Origin: Tropicimonas sp033101155
GTDB lineage: Bacteria; Pseudomonadota; Alphaproteobacteria; Rhodobacterales; Rhodobacteraceae
Reading direction: 5' to 3'
DNA length: 64,000 bases
NCBI RefSeq assembly: GCF_033101155.1
Contig: NZ_JAWMPX010000001.1
Location: 62,001-126,000, forward strand
Notes under the pieces: generated by a model
Database searches by the model: none
What the model saw: only the letters and a program-made list of their open reading frames with translations
What the model was told of the DNA's origin: nothing
In this document: in pieces, positions 33,703 to 42,941 of the stretch
Layout of the letters: every line of letters starts with the position of its first letter
Numbering within the stretch: position 1 is the stretch's first letter
Translations under genes and position numbers: made by a program

Positions 33703-34641
33703 TCAGTTCACCGGCGTCAGCAGTGCTTCGCTGGCATGGAAGGCGGACACATTATCCCGCTGGAGCTTTGACATCGCCGCACGAGTCTCGACCGTGCCGG
33801 AGCCCTGATGCGGCTGGATCACGGTATTCTCCAATGCGTAGAAACGCTGGTCGATATCGGGCTCGCCGACAAAGACATCGAGCGCAGCGCCATAGATCCG
33901 ATCTTGTTCCAGCGCATCGAGAAGGGCGCTTTCATCGACGGTGCTGCCACGGGAAATATTGACGACAATGCCGCGCGGGCCGAGCGCTTCGATCACCTCG
34001 GCGGAAACGAAATTCGCCGTATCCGGGCCACCGACCAGCGCCACTATCAGGTAATCGACCTCTCTCGCCAGCGAGACCGGATCGGCATGGAAGGTCCAGC
34101 CGGGCGTCTCCTTCTCGGAGCGGGCGAAATAATGGATATCCATCTTGAAGGCGGCGAGGCGATCCGCGATCTCGCGCCCGATCCGGCCAAGCCCGACGAT
34201 CCCGGCCTTGCCGCCGCTGACCTTGCGGTTGAGCCTGTACTCGCCCTTTTTCTTCCATTCGCCAGACCGCGCCCATTTCGAGGCATGTTCCATCTCGCGG
34301 CCGCGCATCAGCAGCATGGCGACGGCAAGATCCGCCACGTCGTCATTGAGCACGTCTGGCGTGTTGGTGACCTTGATCCCGCGCGCATCGGCGGCGGCGA
34401 CGTCAATGGCATCGTAACCGACACCGAAATTGGCGATCAGGCCAAGATTGGGAAGCAGGTCCATCGCAGCGCCGTCAAAGGCGTTGTGCCCCTTGAATGC
34501 AACGGCGGTCGTGGCCTCGCGCACTGCCGCATCAAGGTCGGACAAGGCCGCCGGAGCGTCGATGAAGATCGGAGAGAAAGCGTCGCGAAGGGCGGTTTGG
34601 TCGGCCTCACTATAGGGACCGATGACAATCGTGGCGGACAT
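33703..34641 (-). CDS. D-isomer-specific 2-hydroxyacid dehydrogenase
   Basis: About 312 residues. The Rossmann loop GLGRIG, the catalytic Arg (NISRGSTVDE), Glu (FVGEPDI) and His (IQPHQGSGT) are present. These enzymes reduce hydroxypyruvate, glyoxylate or other 2-oxo acids with NAD(P)H. AGGAG five bases before ATG 34641 fixes the start over an earlier ATG at 34758. A terminator separates it from the upstream D-amino-acid genes, so it is a separate unit. Exact substrate unknown. Confidence 0.88.
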   Translation of the reverse strand: MSATIVIGPYSEADQTALRDAFSPIFIDAPAALSDLDAAVREATTAVAFKGHNAFDGAAMDLLPNLGLIANFGVGYDAIDVAAADARGIKVTNTPDVLNDDVADLAVAMLLMRGREMEHASKWARSGEWKKKGEYRLNRKVSGGKAGIVGLGRIGREIADRLAAFKMDIHYFARSEKETPGWTFHADPVSLAREVDYLIVALVGGPDTANFVSAEVIEALGPRGIVVNISRGSTVDESALLDALEQDRIYGAALDVFVGEPDIDQRFYALENTVIQPHQGSGTVETRAAMSKLQRDNVSAFHASEALLTPVN

Positions 34642-34840
34642 GGCGTCTCCTTGGGTGCGAAGTTGTCTGAGCGGGCAGTCGAATGCGCGATCGGCGGGTC
34701 GAGACCTGTCGGCCATCCCTCCTCCCGGTCGGATCGGCATGCCCATGGCGCTGCTCACGGTTTCTTGCGGGGGATCTGCCGCGAAGGCAAGAACGGTTTC
34801 GATCCACAGCGCGGGCCGATTGACGCGCTGTCCGGAAATG

Positions 34841-34864
34841 AAAAGAGCGGCCCGGAGGCCGCTC
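34841..34864 (-). terminator. terminator of the dgcN-dgcA-dat operon
   Basis: GAGCGGCC pairs with GGCCGCTC; on the minus strand TTTT follows directly. It lies 30 bases after the dat stop. Confidence 0.85.
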
Positions 34865-34894
34865 GATCTCTTCCTGCTGCTGCTTGATCCGGGA

Positions 34895-35755
34895 TCAGAT
34901 TGCGGTTTTCAGGCTCTCGTCGAGATAGATCTCGCGCAGGCGCGGGGCGACATTGCCGGGCGTACCATCGCCCAGGGTCACGCCATCGACGGACACGACC
35001 GGCATGACGAACATCGAGGCGGAGGTGATGAAGGCCTCGTCGGCCTCCTTGGCTTCCTCGATGGTGAAATTGCGCTCCTCAACCTCCATCTGCGCCTCAC
35101 GGGCGAAGCGGAGCACCGCGGCACGGGTGATCCCGTGCAGAATGTCGTTGGACAGTGCGCGCGTAATGATCTTGTTGCCCTTGACGATATAGGCGTTGTT
35201 CGAGGTGCCTTCGGTGACAAACCCATCCTCGATCATCCAAGCATCGTCCGCGCCGGCTTTCTTGGCCATCATCTTGCCCATGGAGGGGTAGAGAAGCTGG
35301 ACCGTCTTGATGTCGCGGCGGCCCCAACGAATGTCCTCGACCGAGATCACCTTGATGCCGACCTTCGCCAGAGGCGCGGTTGCCAGCCCGGGTTTGTTCT
35401 GGGTGAAGAGCACCAGTGTCGGCTTCACGTCGGGGCCCGGGAAGGCGAAATCGCGATCCGACGGGGCGCCGCGCGTGATCTGGAGATAGACGAGACCGTC
35501 CTCGATCTCGTTCTTCGTCACCAGTTCGCGGTGGATTTCCAGCAGGTCATCCATCGCCTCGGGGGCGGGCATGTCCAGCTCGTTCAGCGATCGCTGCAGA
35601 CGGATCTTGTGGCCCTCGAAATCGATCAGCTTGCCGCCGAGCACCGAGGTCACTTCATAGACGCCATCGGCAAAGAGAAAGCCCCTGTCGAACACTGAAA
35701 CCTTGGCTTCTTCCTCGGGCAGATACTCCCCGTTCACGTAAACGATGCGGCTCAC
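34895..35755 (-). CDS. dat: D-amino-acid aminotransferase
   Basis: A 286-residue fold-type IV PLP enzyme. The PLP Lys is Lys150 (DIKTVQLL) and the PLP-N1 Glu is Glu182 (FVTEGTSNN). Sequences FDRGFLFADGVYEV and RTPxx-like loops match Dat rather than branched-chain aminotransferase. It moves the amino group between D-alanine/D-glutamate and 2-oxo acids. It is 69 bases downstream of dgcA, in the same direction, which fits D-glutamate metabolism. Confidence 0.88.
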   Translation of the reverse strand: MSRIVYVNGEYLPEEEAKVSVFDRGFLFADGVYEVTSVLGGKLIDFEGHKIRLQRSLNELDMPAPEAMDDLLEIHRELVTKNEIEDGLVYLQITRGAPSDRDFAFPGPDVKPTLVLFTQNKPGLATAPLAKVGIKVISVEDIRWGRRDIKTVQLLYPSMGKMMAKKAGADDAWMIEDGFVTEGTSNNAYIVKGNKIITRALSNDILHGITRAAVLRFAREAQMEVEERNFTIEEAKEADEAFITSASMFVMPVVSVDGVTLGDGTPGNVAPRLREIYLDESLKTAI

Positions 35756-35824
35756 TGTCTTCTCCTCATGATCCTTACCCGCGTCTTGAGCGCTTGCGCG
35801 CGCCCGGTCAAGCGGCTTCGCTTC

Positions 35825-36790
35825 TCAGCCCCAGAGTGCGGCAACAGGCGGATGCACACCCGCCGCATCATAGAGCAACGGGACATCCCGATCCTCGGCC
35901 AGCAGCAGCGGGCCGTCGAGATCGACCACGGCCGCGCCCTGCGCGAGCAGCACCGCCGGCGCCATGGCCAGCGACGAACCAACCATACAACCGACCATGA
36001 TGCCGAAGCCTGCCGCCTCAGCCTCCGCGCGCAGTTTCAGCGCTTCGGTCAGCCCACCGGTCTTGTCGAGCTTGATGTTGATCAGGTCGTACTTGCCCTT
36101 GAGCTTGCCCAGCGATGCGCGGTCATGCACGGATTCGTCAGCGCAAAGCGGCACCGGGCGCTCGAGCCCAAGAAGCCCGTCATCCTCGCCCGCCGGCAAC
36201 GGCTGCTCGACCATCGCCACGCCGAGGCGCTGCAGATGCGGCGCGAGATCGGCATAAACCTCTGCCGACCAACCCTCATTGGCATCGACGATGATCCGCG
36301 GTTTCGGCGCCCCGGCGCGGACGGCCTCAAGGCGCGGCATATCATCGGGCGTCCCGAGCTTGATCTTCAGGAGCGGGCGATGCGCGTTCTCGGCGGCGGA
36401 GGCCTGCATCGCCTCGGGGCTGTCCAGCGACAGCGTGTAGGCGGTCTCGAGCGGCCCCGGCGCGATCAACCCGGCCAGGTCCCAGACGGGCCGACCGGCT
36501 TGCTTGGCCTCCAGATCCCAGAGCGCGCAATCGACGGCATTGCGGGCCGCGCCGGGTGCGAGCAGATCCTGCAGGGCAGCGCGGTCGAACCTTTCGGGCA
36601 ACGCTTCGATCTGGGCTGTCACGCTCTCGAGGCTCTCGCCATAGCGCGCATAGGGAACACATTCGCCCTGCCCGCAGATGCCATCTTTTTCGATCCGGAC
36701 CGTCAGCACTTTTGCCTCCGTCCGTGATCCCCGCGAGATCGTGAAGGCCTGCGCCAGCTTGAACACGTCTGCCGTTACTTCAACCCGCAT
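35825..36790 (-). CDS. dgcA: enolase-superfamily racemase DgcA (N-acetyl-D-glutamate racemase / dipeptide epimerase family)
   Basis: A 321-residue enolase-superfamily protein. KxK at Lys142/Lys144 (LKIKLG), metal ligands Asp169, Glu195 and Asp218, and the second Lys in NIKLDKTGG (240-243). This is the dipeptide-epimerase architecture; adjacency to DgcN identifies it as DgcA, reported to racemise N-acetyl-D-glutamate to the L form in marine proteobacteria. Without the neighbour, L-Ala-D/L-Glu epimerase would be the generic name. Confidence 0.88.
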   Translation of the reverse strand: MRVEVTADVFKLAQAFTISRGSRTEAKVLTVRIEKDGICGQGECVPYARYGESLESVTAQIEALPERFDRAALQDLLAPGAARNAVDCALWDLEAKQAGRPVWDLAGLIAPGPLETAYTLSLDSPEAMQASAAENAHRPLLKIKLGTPDDMPRLEAVRAGAPKPRIIVDANEGWSAEVYADLAPHLQRLGVAMVEQPLPAGEDDGLLGLERPVPLCADESVHDRASLGKLKGKYDLINIKLDKTGGLTEALKLRAEAEAAGFGIMVGCMVGSSLAMAPAVLLAQGAAVVDLDGPLLLAEDRDVPLLYDAAGVHPPVAALWG

Positions 36791-36841
36791 CGCCGGCCTC
36801 CATCCTTGTCTCTTCCCGCCCTATACCCGGTTGAACCGGGT

Positions 36842-37846
36842 TCAGTCGAGCGCAGCCAGCGCGTCCACGAGCTTGCCTGCCCCGTGGCGGAAAGGATCGA
36901 CGGCCGGCAGGCCCATTTCGGCTTCAAGTTCGGCGAGATAGCTGTTGGCCTCCTCTTCCGGGAGATGCTGTGTGTTCACCGAAATGCCGACCGCCTTGAC
37001 CTCCGGGTTGACCCGGGAGGCCAGCGTCATCGCGAGATCGCGCAGTTCCTGCAGGCTCGGCAGGGTGAAGTCGGGCAGGCCGCGCATATGTTCGCGTGTC
37101 GGCTCGTGGCAGAGGATCAGCGCGTCGGGCTGCCCGCCATGGACCAGCGCCATGGTCACACCGGAATAGGAGGCGTGGAAGAGCGACCCCTGCCCTTCGA
37201 TCAGATCCCAGTGGTCGGGATCATTGTCCGGCGTCAACCATTCGACGGCGCCGGCCATGAAATCGGCGATCACCGCGTCGAGCGGAACACCGTCGCCGGT
37301 GATCAGGATGCCGGTCTGACCCGTGGCGCGGAAGGTGGCTTTCATGCCGCGCGCCTGCATCTCCGCATCCATCGCCAGCGCAGTATACATCTTTCCGACC
37401 GAACAGTCGGTGCCGACGGCGAGGCAACGCTTGCCCGTCCGCTTCTTGCCATTGGCGATCGGGTAGTCGATCTCCGGCACGCGTACATCATGCATCGCGC
37501 GCTCCTCAGCCTTGGCAATCTCGACCAGTTCGGGCTCATCGGAGAGCAGATTGTGCAGGCCCGAAGCGAGGTCAAATCCCTTGAGAAGAGCCTCCGCCAG
37601 CACATGGCGCCATTCCGGCGAGATCACGCCGCCGCGATTGGCCACACCGATGACAAGCGTCTTCGCGCCGGCTGCCCAAGCCTCGTCCAAAGTCATGTCG
37701 GCCAAGCCCATATCCGCCTTGCAGCCGTCCATGCGGAACTGACCAACGGCAAAATCCGGGCGCCAGTCCTTGATTCCCTGAGCAACTTTTGCGGTGAGTT
37801 GATCCGGCGCATCGCCGAGAAAGAGCAGGTAGGGCGTCTTGATCAT
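36842..37846 (-). CDS. dgcN: DUF1611-family protein DgcN (D-glutamate N-acetyltransferase)
   Basis: About 334 residues of the DUF1611 family. The P-loop GTDCSVGKMYT lies mid-protein and WDLIEGQGSLFHASYSG follows. DgcN acetylates D-glutamate, the first step of a D-glutamate catabolic route with DgcA. AAGGAG seven bases before ATG 37846 sets the start. dgcN, dgcA and dat are in one orientation with gaps of 51 and 69 bases. I see no LysR-type DgcR gene next to it. A small hairpin (36825-36841) follows the stop. Confidence 0.88.
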   Translation of the reverse strand: MIKTPYLLFLGDAPDQLTAKVAQGIKDWRPDFAVGQFRMDGCKADMGLADMTLDEAWAAGAKTLVIGVANRGGVISPEWRHVLAEALLKGFDLASGLHNLLSDEPELVEIAKAEERAMHDVRVPEIDYPIANGKKRTGKRCLAVGTDCSVGKMYTALAMDAEMQARGMKATFRATGQTGILITGDGVPLDAVIADFMAGAVEWLTPDNDPDHWDLIEGQGSLFHASYSGVTMALVHGGQPDALILCHEPTREHMRGLPDFTLPSLQELRDLAMTLASRVNPEVKAVGISVNTQHLPEEEANSYLAELEAEMGLPAVDPFRHGAGKLVDALAALD

Positions 37847-38132
37847 CGTGCATCTCCTTGTTGTCGCCGACGGTAGCATGGGCGGGTCCGGGAATTTTTG
37901 TCAGACTTCCTGACCCAAATTTTCCAAACGGATACTTTTTCTCGAAATATTACAGATTTCTGGGACCCAATTCGAATGCCTTTAATTTACGCAACCTGAA
38001 AACAGTGTGGTTCGGGCTGATTCGCAGATGCATCCCATGCTGCATTTCATCCCCTGTCTCTCTGCACCGCCCGGTCTGTTGTCCCTTCGTTAACCGCTTT
38101 GGCGACAATCGCCTGTAAAAGGAGGCTCCTTC

Positions 38133-39800
38133 ATGACCACTGCCAGTTCCATTGTGCGACCGCTTGTTTCAGGCATGGTGCGGCCGATCACAGGCTCCCA
38201 GACCACGACGCAGGTCATCATCCTTGCCGGGCAAAGCAACATGGTGGGGCGGGCCAGTTTCGACGGGGGCGCCTCCTATCCCGATGGCGTCGCTCAATAT
38301 GACCGCAACGGCCAGATCGTGGCTGCGTCTGCTCCGCTCGATCATCATGACGCGATTGCCGGCGATATGGGTCTCGACCTGCAATTCGCCATCGACTTCA
38401 AGGCTGCCTATCCCAATGTCGACCTGGTCTTTCTTCCGGCGGCCCAAGGCGGCACCGGCTTCTCGGATGGCCAATGGGGCGTCGGTGAGCCGCTCTATGC
38501 CGATCTCGTCACCCGCGCCAACGCGCTTTTCGCGGACAATCCAAGCTTCCAGCTTGGCGCCATTCTCTGGCACCAGGGCGAGCGCGACTCGGGTCTGGCC
38601 AGCTATCGCGACGAACTCGAGGCGACGATCGTCGGGCTTCGTGAGGAAATCGCGGTCGCCTCGTCCGCGACCCCTTTCATTCTCGGCGAACTTCTCCCCG
38701 ACTTCTCCGATGCCAGCGCCGAGAACGCAGCGGTGAACACAACCATCCAGGATGTTCCGAACCGGATGATGTATACCGCCACTGTCGACACGACCGAACC
38801 GACGCGCCTTGCGAGTATCGGTGACGGGCTTCATTTCGACGCGGCCTCCCTGCGCCTGATCGGTTCTCGCTACTTCGACGCCCTGCCGGTGGCGCGCGCA
38901 AATAAACCGACAGTGCCAGGTATCGTCACCGATCTCTCTGCGATGGCGGAAAACCAACAGGTTGCTCTTGCCTGGTCTGCTCCGATGACCGGATTGTCGC
39001 CAATCACCGATTATCACATCGAGCGGTCGCTGGACGGCGCCAACTGGAACACGCTGAGCGACGCGGTGTCGGCTGTGCCGAACCATACCGATAGCGGCCT
39101 GACCAACGGCACGACCTATTTCTACCGGGTCAGTGCGATCAATGCGGTTGGAACCGGCATCGCCTCAGCCACCGCGAGCGCGATGCCGGATGCCGGCGCG
39201 GCTACCATCCTGTCGACGAATTTCGCCTGCACGACAGATGATGGCACCTCGCATTCCTTCAGCGATATCGACATGGGCGACGGCGGTACGGTCTTCATTG
39301 CTGCAGCATGCCGGGGCGATACCTCGGCAGACGCCTTGAGCGAGATGACCATCGGCGGCCAGACCGCGACCCTGCTCGAACTGAACAAGGCCTATAGCAA
39401 CTATATCCGCTTTGGCTATGTCACCAATGCGCCAGCCGGGGCGCAGGATGTGGTTGTCACTCATGGCAGTGTGCAATCTCGACTGGGCATCCATGTATGG
39501 GTCCTGGGCAATGTCGCCCCCGCCTCGGCCGTGGCCGCCAGTGGACTTGGGACAGACAATGCCATCGACGTGTTCGCGGATGGGCTTGTGCTCGGCGTCG
39601 CAACCTCCATCAATCCGGCGAGCCAGAATGTCGATTGGATCGGCTTGGACGAGCGGACCGAATGGACCAATTACGGTGACAGTTTCGGCTCGGCCTCTGC
39701 CGATCGGAGCTTTGCCGAGGATATCGAAGCGCAAGCTGTCTCGATATCGACCGACGGGAATTACAGGATGACGTCCCTGGTCTCCCTGACCAAGGCGTAG
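38133..39800 (+). CDS. SGNH/sialate O-acetylesterase-type protein with fibronectin type III domain
   Basis: A 555-residue protein. Residues about 28-255 form an SGNH esterase (sialate O-acetylesterase-like): catalytic Ser in GQSNM (33-37), the ILWHQGERDSG block and GDGLHFD near 232-238. About 265-350 reads as a fibronectin type III repeat (QQVALAWSAPMTGLSPITDYHIERS...GTTYFYRVSAIN). The last 200 residues are beta-rich and unrecognised. There is no signal peptide; the N-terminus MTTASSIVRPLVSGMVRPITG is a short basic repeat seen in Rhodobacterales phage-like proteins. AAAAGGAGG precedes the ATG. Isolated gene with an AT-rich upstream region; possible phage-derived or surface protein. Confidence 0.8.
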   Translation: MTTASSIVRPLVSGMVRPITGSQTTTQVIILAGQSNMVGRASFDGGASYPDGVAQYDRNGQIVAASAPLDHHDAIAGDMGLDLQFAIDFKAAYPNVDLVFLPAAQGGTGFSDGQWGVGEPLYADLVTRANALFADNPSFQLGAILWHQGERDSGLASYRDELEATIVGLREEIAVASSATPFILGELLPDFSDASAENAAVNTTIQDVPNRMMYTATVDTTEPTRLASIGDGLHFDAASLRLIGSRYFDALPVARANKPTVPGIVTDLSAMAENQQVALAWSAPMTGLSPITDYHIERSLDGANWNTLSDAVSAVPNHTDSGLTNGTTYFYRVSAINAVGTGIASATASAMPDAGAATILSTNFACTTDDGTSHSFSDIDMGDGGTVFIAAACRGDTSADALSEMTIGGQTATLLELNKAYSNYIRFGYVTNAPAGAQDVVVTHGSVQSRLGIHVWVLGNVAPASAVAASGLGTDNAIDVFADGLVLGVATSINPASQNVDWIGLDERTEWTNYGDSFGSASADRSFAEDIEAQAVSISTDGNYRMTSLVSLTKA

Positions 39801-39818
39801 CGGCCCTTCCTCCGGGCC

Positions 39819-42785
39819 TTATGGGGCAATCGTTCGGGCGGGACGATTGCCCTTTTTTCGTGCCGTGGACCCACCCGGCGTCAATCGTCCGCGCAGAAGG
39901 GCAAGCGGATGTGTCCGAAGGGTCAGGCGCATCGACACATAATCCTCAACGACGTCCTCCCCCAATGTCATCTCAGGAAGCCTGGGCGCGGGATCCTGCC
40001 CCCCTTCACCTTCCAGATCGCCGGCAAAGAGTGGCAGGGGCCGCGCGGCCCGGAGCGCTCGCGCGGCCCAGAGTGCTTCGCGACGGGACACGCCAAGCGG
40101 CGCGAAAGCATCGGCCTCGGCGAGCGCGTCTAGCAGGGCAGGCGGCACCCCGGCGCGCCGCCAGACATCCTCGACGCTGCGATACCCATTGCCACGCGCG
40201 GCCACCACCCAATGTGCTTCCTCCTCCCGCATCTTGCGGATCTGCCGCAACCCGAGACGAAGCGCCAAACCACCGCGCCCGTCCGGCTCCATCACATTGT
40301 CCCAATAGGAAAGATTGATATCGACGGGGCGGATCTCGACGCCATGTTCGCGGGCATCGCGAACGATCTGGGCCGGGGCATAGAACCCCATCGGCTGGGA
40401 ATTCAGCAACGCGCAGGCAAAGACGCCCGGATGGTGGCGCTTGAGCCAGGCGGAGGCATAGACGAGCAACGCGAAGCTCGCGGCGTGGCTTTCGGGGAAG
40501 CCATAGGATCCGAACCCTTCGATCTGGCTGAAGCAACGGGCGGCGAAATCCTCTTCGTAGCCGTTGCGGCGCATGCCAGACATGAAACGATCGCGGAACT
40601 CGCTGACATTGCCATGCTTCTTGAAGGTCGCCAGCGAGCGACGCAGTCGATCTGCTTCTTCGGCGGAGAAACCGGCCCCCACAATTGCGATCTGCATCGC
40701 CTGTTCCTGGAAGAGCGGAACGCCGAGGGTTTTCGCCAGCACCGCACCGAGTTCGTCCGAGGGAAAGACGACCGCCTCCTCGCCATTGCGACGGCGCAGA
40801 TAGGGGTGGACCATGTCGCCCTGGATCGGGCCAGGGCGGATGATGGCGACCTCAATGACGAGATCATAGAAGCTGCGCGGCTTCATCCGGGGCAGGAAGT
40901 TCATCTGCGCCCGGCTTTCGACCTGAAAGACGCCAAGGCTGTCCGCCTTGCACAGCATGTCATAGACGGTCGGATCCTCGGGCGGCAGCGTGGCCAGCGT
41001 GTAGCCGGTGCCGTGATGGTGGCCGATCAGGTCAAAGGCCTTGCGGATGACGGTGAGCATGCCGAGGGCGAGCACATCGACCTTGAGGATGCCGAGCGCG
41101 TCGATATCGTCCTTGTCCCAGGGGATGACCGTGCGGTCCTCCATCGTGGCGTTTTCCACCGGGCAGAGCTCGTCGAGTCGTCCCTTGGTGACGATAAACC
41201 CACCGACATGTTGCGACAGGTGACGCGGGAAGCCCTGAATCTCCTGAATCAGCGCCATGGTCTGCGCAAGACGGCGGTCACGCGGATCCAGCCCGATCTC
41301 ACGCATGCGCTCGGCCTCGGTGCCCTTGAGCGAGCCCCATCCCCAGATCTGGCTGGCCAGCGCCGAGACCGTGTCCTCGGAGAGTCCCATGGCCCGGCCG
41401 ACCTCGCGCACGGCGCGTTTGCCGCGATAATGGATCACGGTGGCGCAGAGCCCGGCACGGTGGCGGCCATAGCGCTCGTAAATATGCTGGATCACCTCCT
41501 CGCGGCGCTCGTGCTCGAAATCCACGTCGATATCGGGCGGCTCGCCGCGCGCCTCGGAGACGAATCGCTCAAAGACCATGGTGCCGATTTCGGGCGAGAC
41601 CGAGGTGACGCCGAGGCAGTAGCAGACCACCGAATTGGCCGCCGAGCCGCGGCCCTGGCAAAGGATGTCGCGGGAGCGGGCAAAGTCGACGATGTCATGG
41701 ACGGTAAGGAAATAGGGCTCGTACTGCAGGCGGGCGATGAGATCGAGTTCATGGGCGAGTTGTTTGCGAACCTTATCCGGAGCTCCGGCGGGGTAGCGCC
41801 AGCGCAGGCCGGCATGGGCGAGGCGGAAGAGGCGCTCGGCCGCACTCTCTCCGGCAGCAACTTCGGAGGGGTATTCATAACGCAGCTCGTCGAGGGAGAA
41901 ACGGCAGCGGTCGACGACCATGGCCGCGCGGTCAAGCGCGGCGGTATGGGAGCCAAAGATCTCACGCAGCTCCGCCTCGCCGCGCAGGCGCTGTTCGCCA
42001 TTGGAAAGGGCCGTGCGACCGAGGTCTTCGATGCGGCAGCCGGTGCGAATGGCCGTGAGCACATCGGCAAGCTTGCGACGGCGACCGACATGCATGCGCG
42101 GCGCGGCGGAGGCGACGGTGGCGATATCGAGCTCATCGGCGAGCCGCGTCTGCAGCTCGAACCGCTCCGGGTCACGGCCGTCATATTGCGGCGCCAACAG
42201 AAGATGCACGGCGCTCCCGAAGCGGCGCGTCAACCGTTTCGCCTGTTGCTGCCAATCGCCCGCGCCGCACTCCGACGTGGTTTTTGGTGGCAAGACGGGC
42301 AAGTCCGGCGGGTGCAGCAACAATTCCATCCCGGCGCCCCAATCCAGCAGATCCGGCAACCCGAGGCGGCATTCCCCCTTCTCCGCGCGCAAGCGGCCAA
42401 GAGAAGTCAGCCGGCAGAGCCGTCCCCAGCCTGCCCGGTCCCGGGGAAGCGCCGTGCACTGGAACCCCTCCTCGGTGACGATCCGCGCGCCCGGAATCAG
42501 GCGGGGCGCGTTATAGATATCCACCTCCGGCACCGAGGGGCAGTCGGGCGGTGCCGGAGGTCCAATCCGGCCGACGCGCGCCTCGGATTCCTTGCGTTCG
42601 GTCACAAGTCGGGCAATGTCGCGCGCCTTGACATGCGCGCGCACGATTCCGGCAACCGAATTCTCGTCGGCAATGACCAACCCGGACAAGCCGATCAGCG
42701 CCGCGCGCTCCATATATTCCTCCGGATGCGACGCGCCCGACAGAAAGCTGAAATTCGATAGCGCCGAAAGTTCCGCGAAGCCCAT
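39819..42785 (-). CDS. dnaE2: error-prone DNA polymerase DnaE2
   Basis: About 988 residues. PHP domain at the N-terminus (ELSALSNFSFLSGASHPEEYM), palm domain with catalytic acids in PPDIDVDFEHERREEV, and FQVESRAQMNFLPRMKP and GFGSYGFPESHAASFALL further on. DnaE2 lacks the editing and clamp tail of DnaE1 and does SOS translesion synthesis, normally with ImuA-ImuB; no imuA or imuB is adjacent. GGAGGGAG before ATG 42785 sets the start. A LexA-like motif lies about 100 bp upstream. Confidence 0.95.
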   Translation of the reverse strand: MGFAELSALSNFSFLSGASHPEEYMERAALIGLSGLVIADENSVAGIVRAHVKARDIARLVTERKESEARVGRIGPPAPPDCPSVPEVDIYNAPRLIPGARIVTEEGFQCTALPRDRAGWGRLCRLTSLGRLRAEKGECRLGLPDLLDWGAGMELLLHPPDLPVLPPKTTSECGAGDWQQQAKRLTRRFGSAVHLLLAPQYDGRDPERFELQTRLADELDIATVASAAPRMHVGRRRKLADVLTAIRTGCRIEDLGRTALSNGEQRLRGEAELREIFGSHTAALDRAAMVVDRCRFSLDELRYEYPSEVAAGESAAERLFRLAHAGLRWRYPAGAPDKVRKQLAHELDLIARLQYEPYFLTVHDIVDFARSRDILCQGRGSAANSVVCYCLGVTSVSPEIGTMVFERFVSEARGEPPDIDVDFEHERREEVIQHIYERYGRHRAGLCATVIHYRGKRAVREVGRAMGLSEDTVSALASQIWGWGSLKGTEAERMREIGLDPRDRRLAQTMALIQEIQGFPRHLSQHVGGFIVTKGRLDELCPVENATMEDRTVIPWDKDDIDALGILKVDVLALGMLTVIRKAFDLIGHHHGTGYTLATLPPEDPTVYDMLCKADSLGVFQVESRAQMNFLPRMKPRSFYDLVIEVAIIRPGPIQGDMVHPYLRRRNGEEAVVFPSDELGAVLAKTLGVPLFQEQAMQIAIVGAGFSAEEADRLRRSLATFKKHGNVSEFRDRFMSGMRRNGYEEDFAARCFSQIEGFGSYGFPESHAASFALLVYASAWLKRHHPGVFACALLNSQPMGFYAPAQIVRDAREHGVEIRPVDINLSYWDNVMEPDGRGGLALRLGLRQIRKMREEEAHWVVAARGNGYRSVEDVWRRAGVPPALLDALAEADAFAPLGVSRREALWAARALRAARPLPLFAGDLEGEGGQDPAPRLPEMTLGEDVVEDYVSMRLTLRTHPLALLRGRLTPGGSTARKKGNRPARTIAP
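39824..39858 (+). terminator. terminator of the esterase gene overlapping the dnaE2 end
   Basis: GGGCAATCGT pairs with ACGATTGCCC, then TTTTTT, perfect for the plus strand. It lies inside the last codons of the convergent dnaE2 gene. Confidence 0.85.
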
Positions 42786-42876
42786 TTGCTCCCTCCACTG
42801 AACACCGTCTGACAAGAGCCGCCTGAACGGCGCCACACGGACGGCATGCGTAGACAACACCGATTTCGCGAAGGAT

Positions 42877-42891
42877 ATTCCTGTTTTGTTC
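42877..42891. promoter_or_regulatory. possible alphaproteobacterial LexA box upstream of dnaE2
   Basis: ATTC-CTGTTTT-GTTC matches GTTC-N7-GTTC with one mismatch. Location about 92 bp upstream of dnaE2. Confidence 0.45.
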
Positions 42892-42941
42892 TTTTGTGGA
42901 GTCACATCTCTGGAGCCGCCGAGACATGCCCGAACTTGGCC

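Noticed and set aside
37858..38118. 86-codon frame in the AT-rich gap upstream of the esterase
   Set aside because: No ribosome-binding site and no recognisable composition; more likely promoter DNA.
40212..42761. 849-codon open frame antisense to dnaE2
   Set aside because: Same artefact; the minus strand encodes DnaE2 with all motifs.
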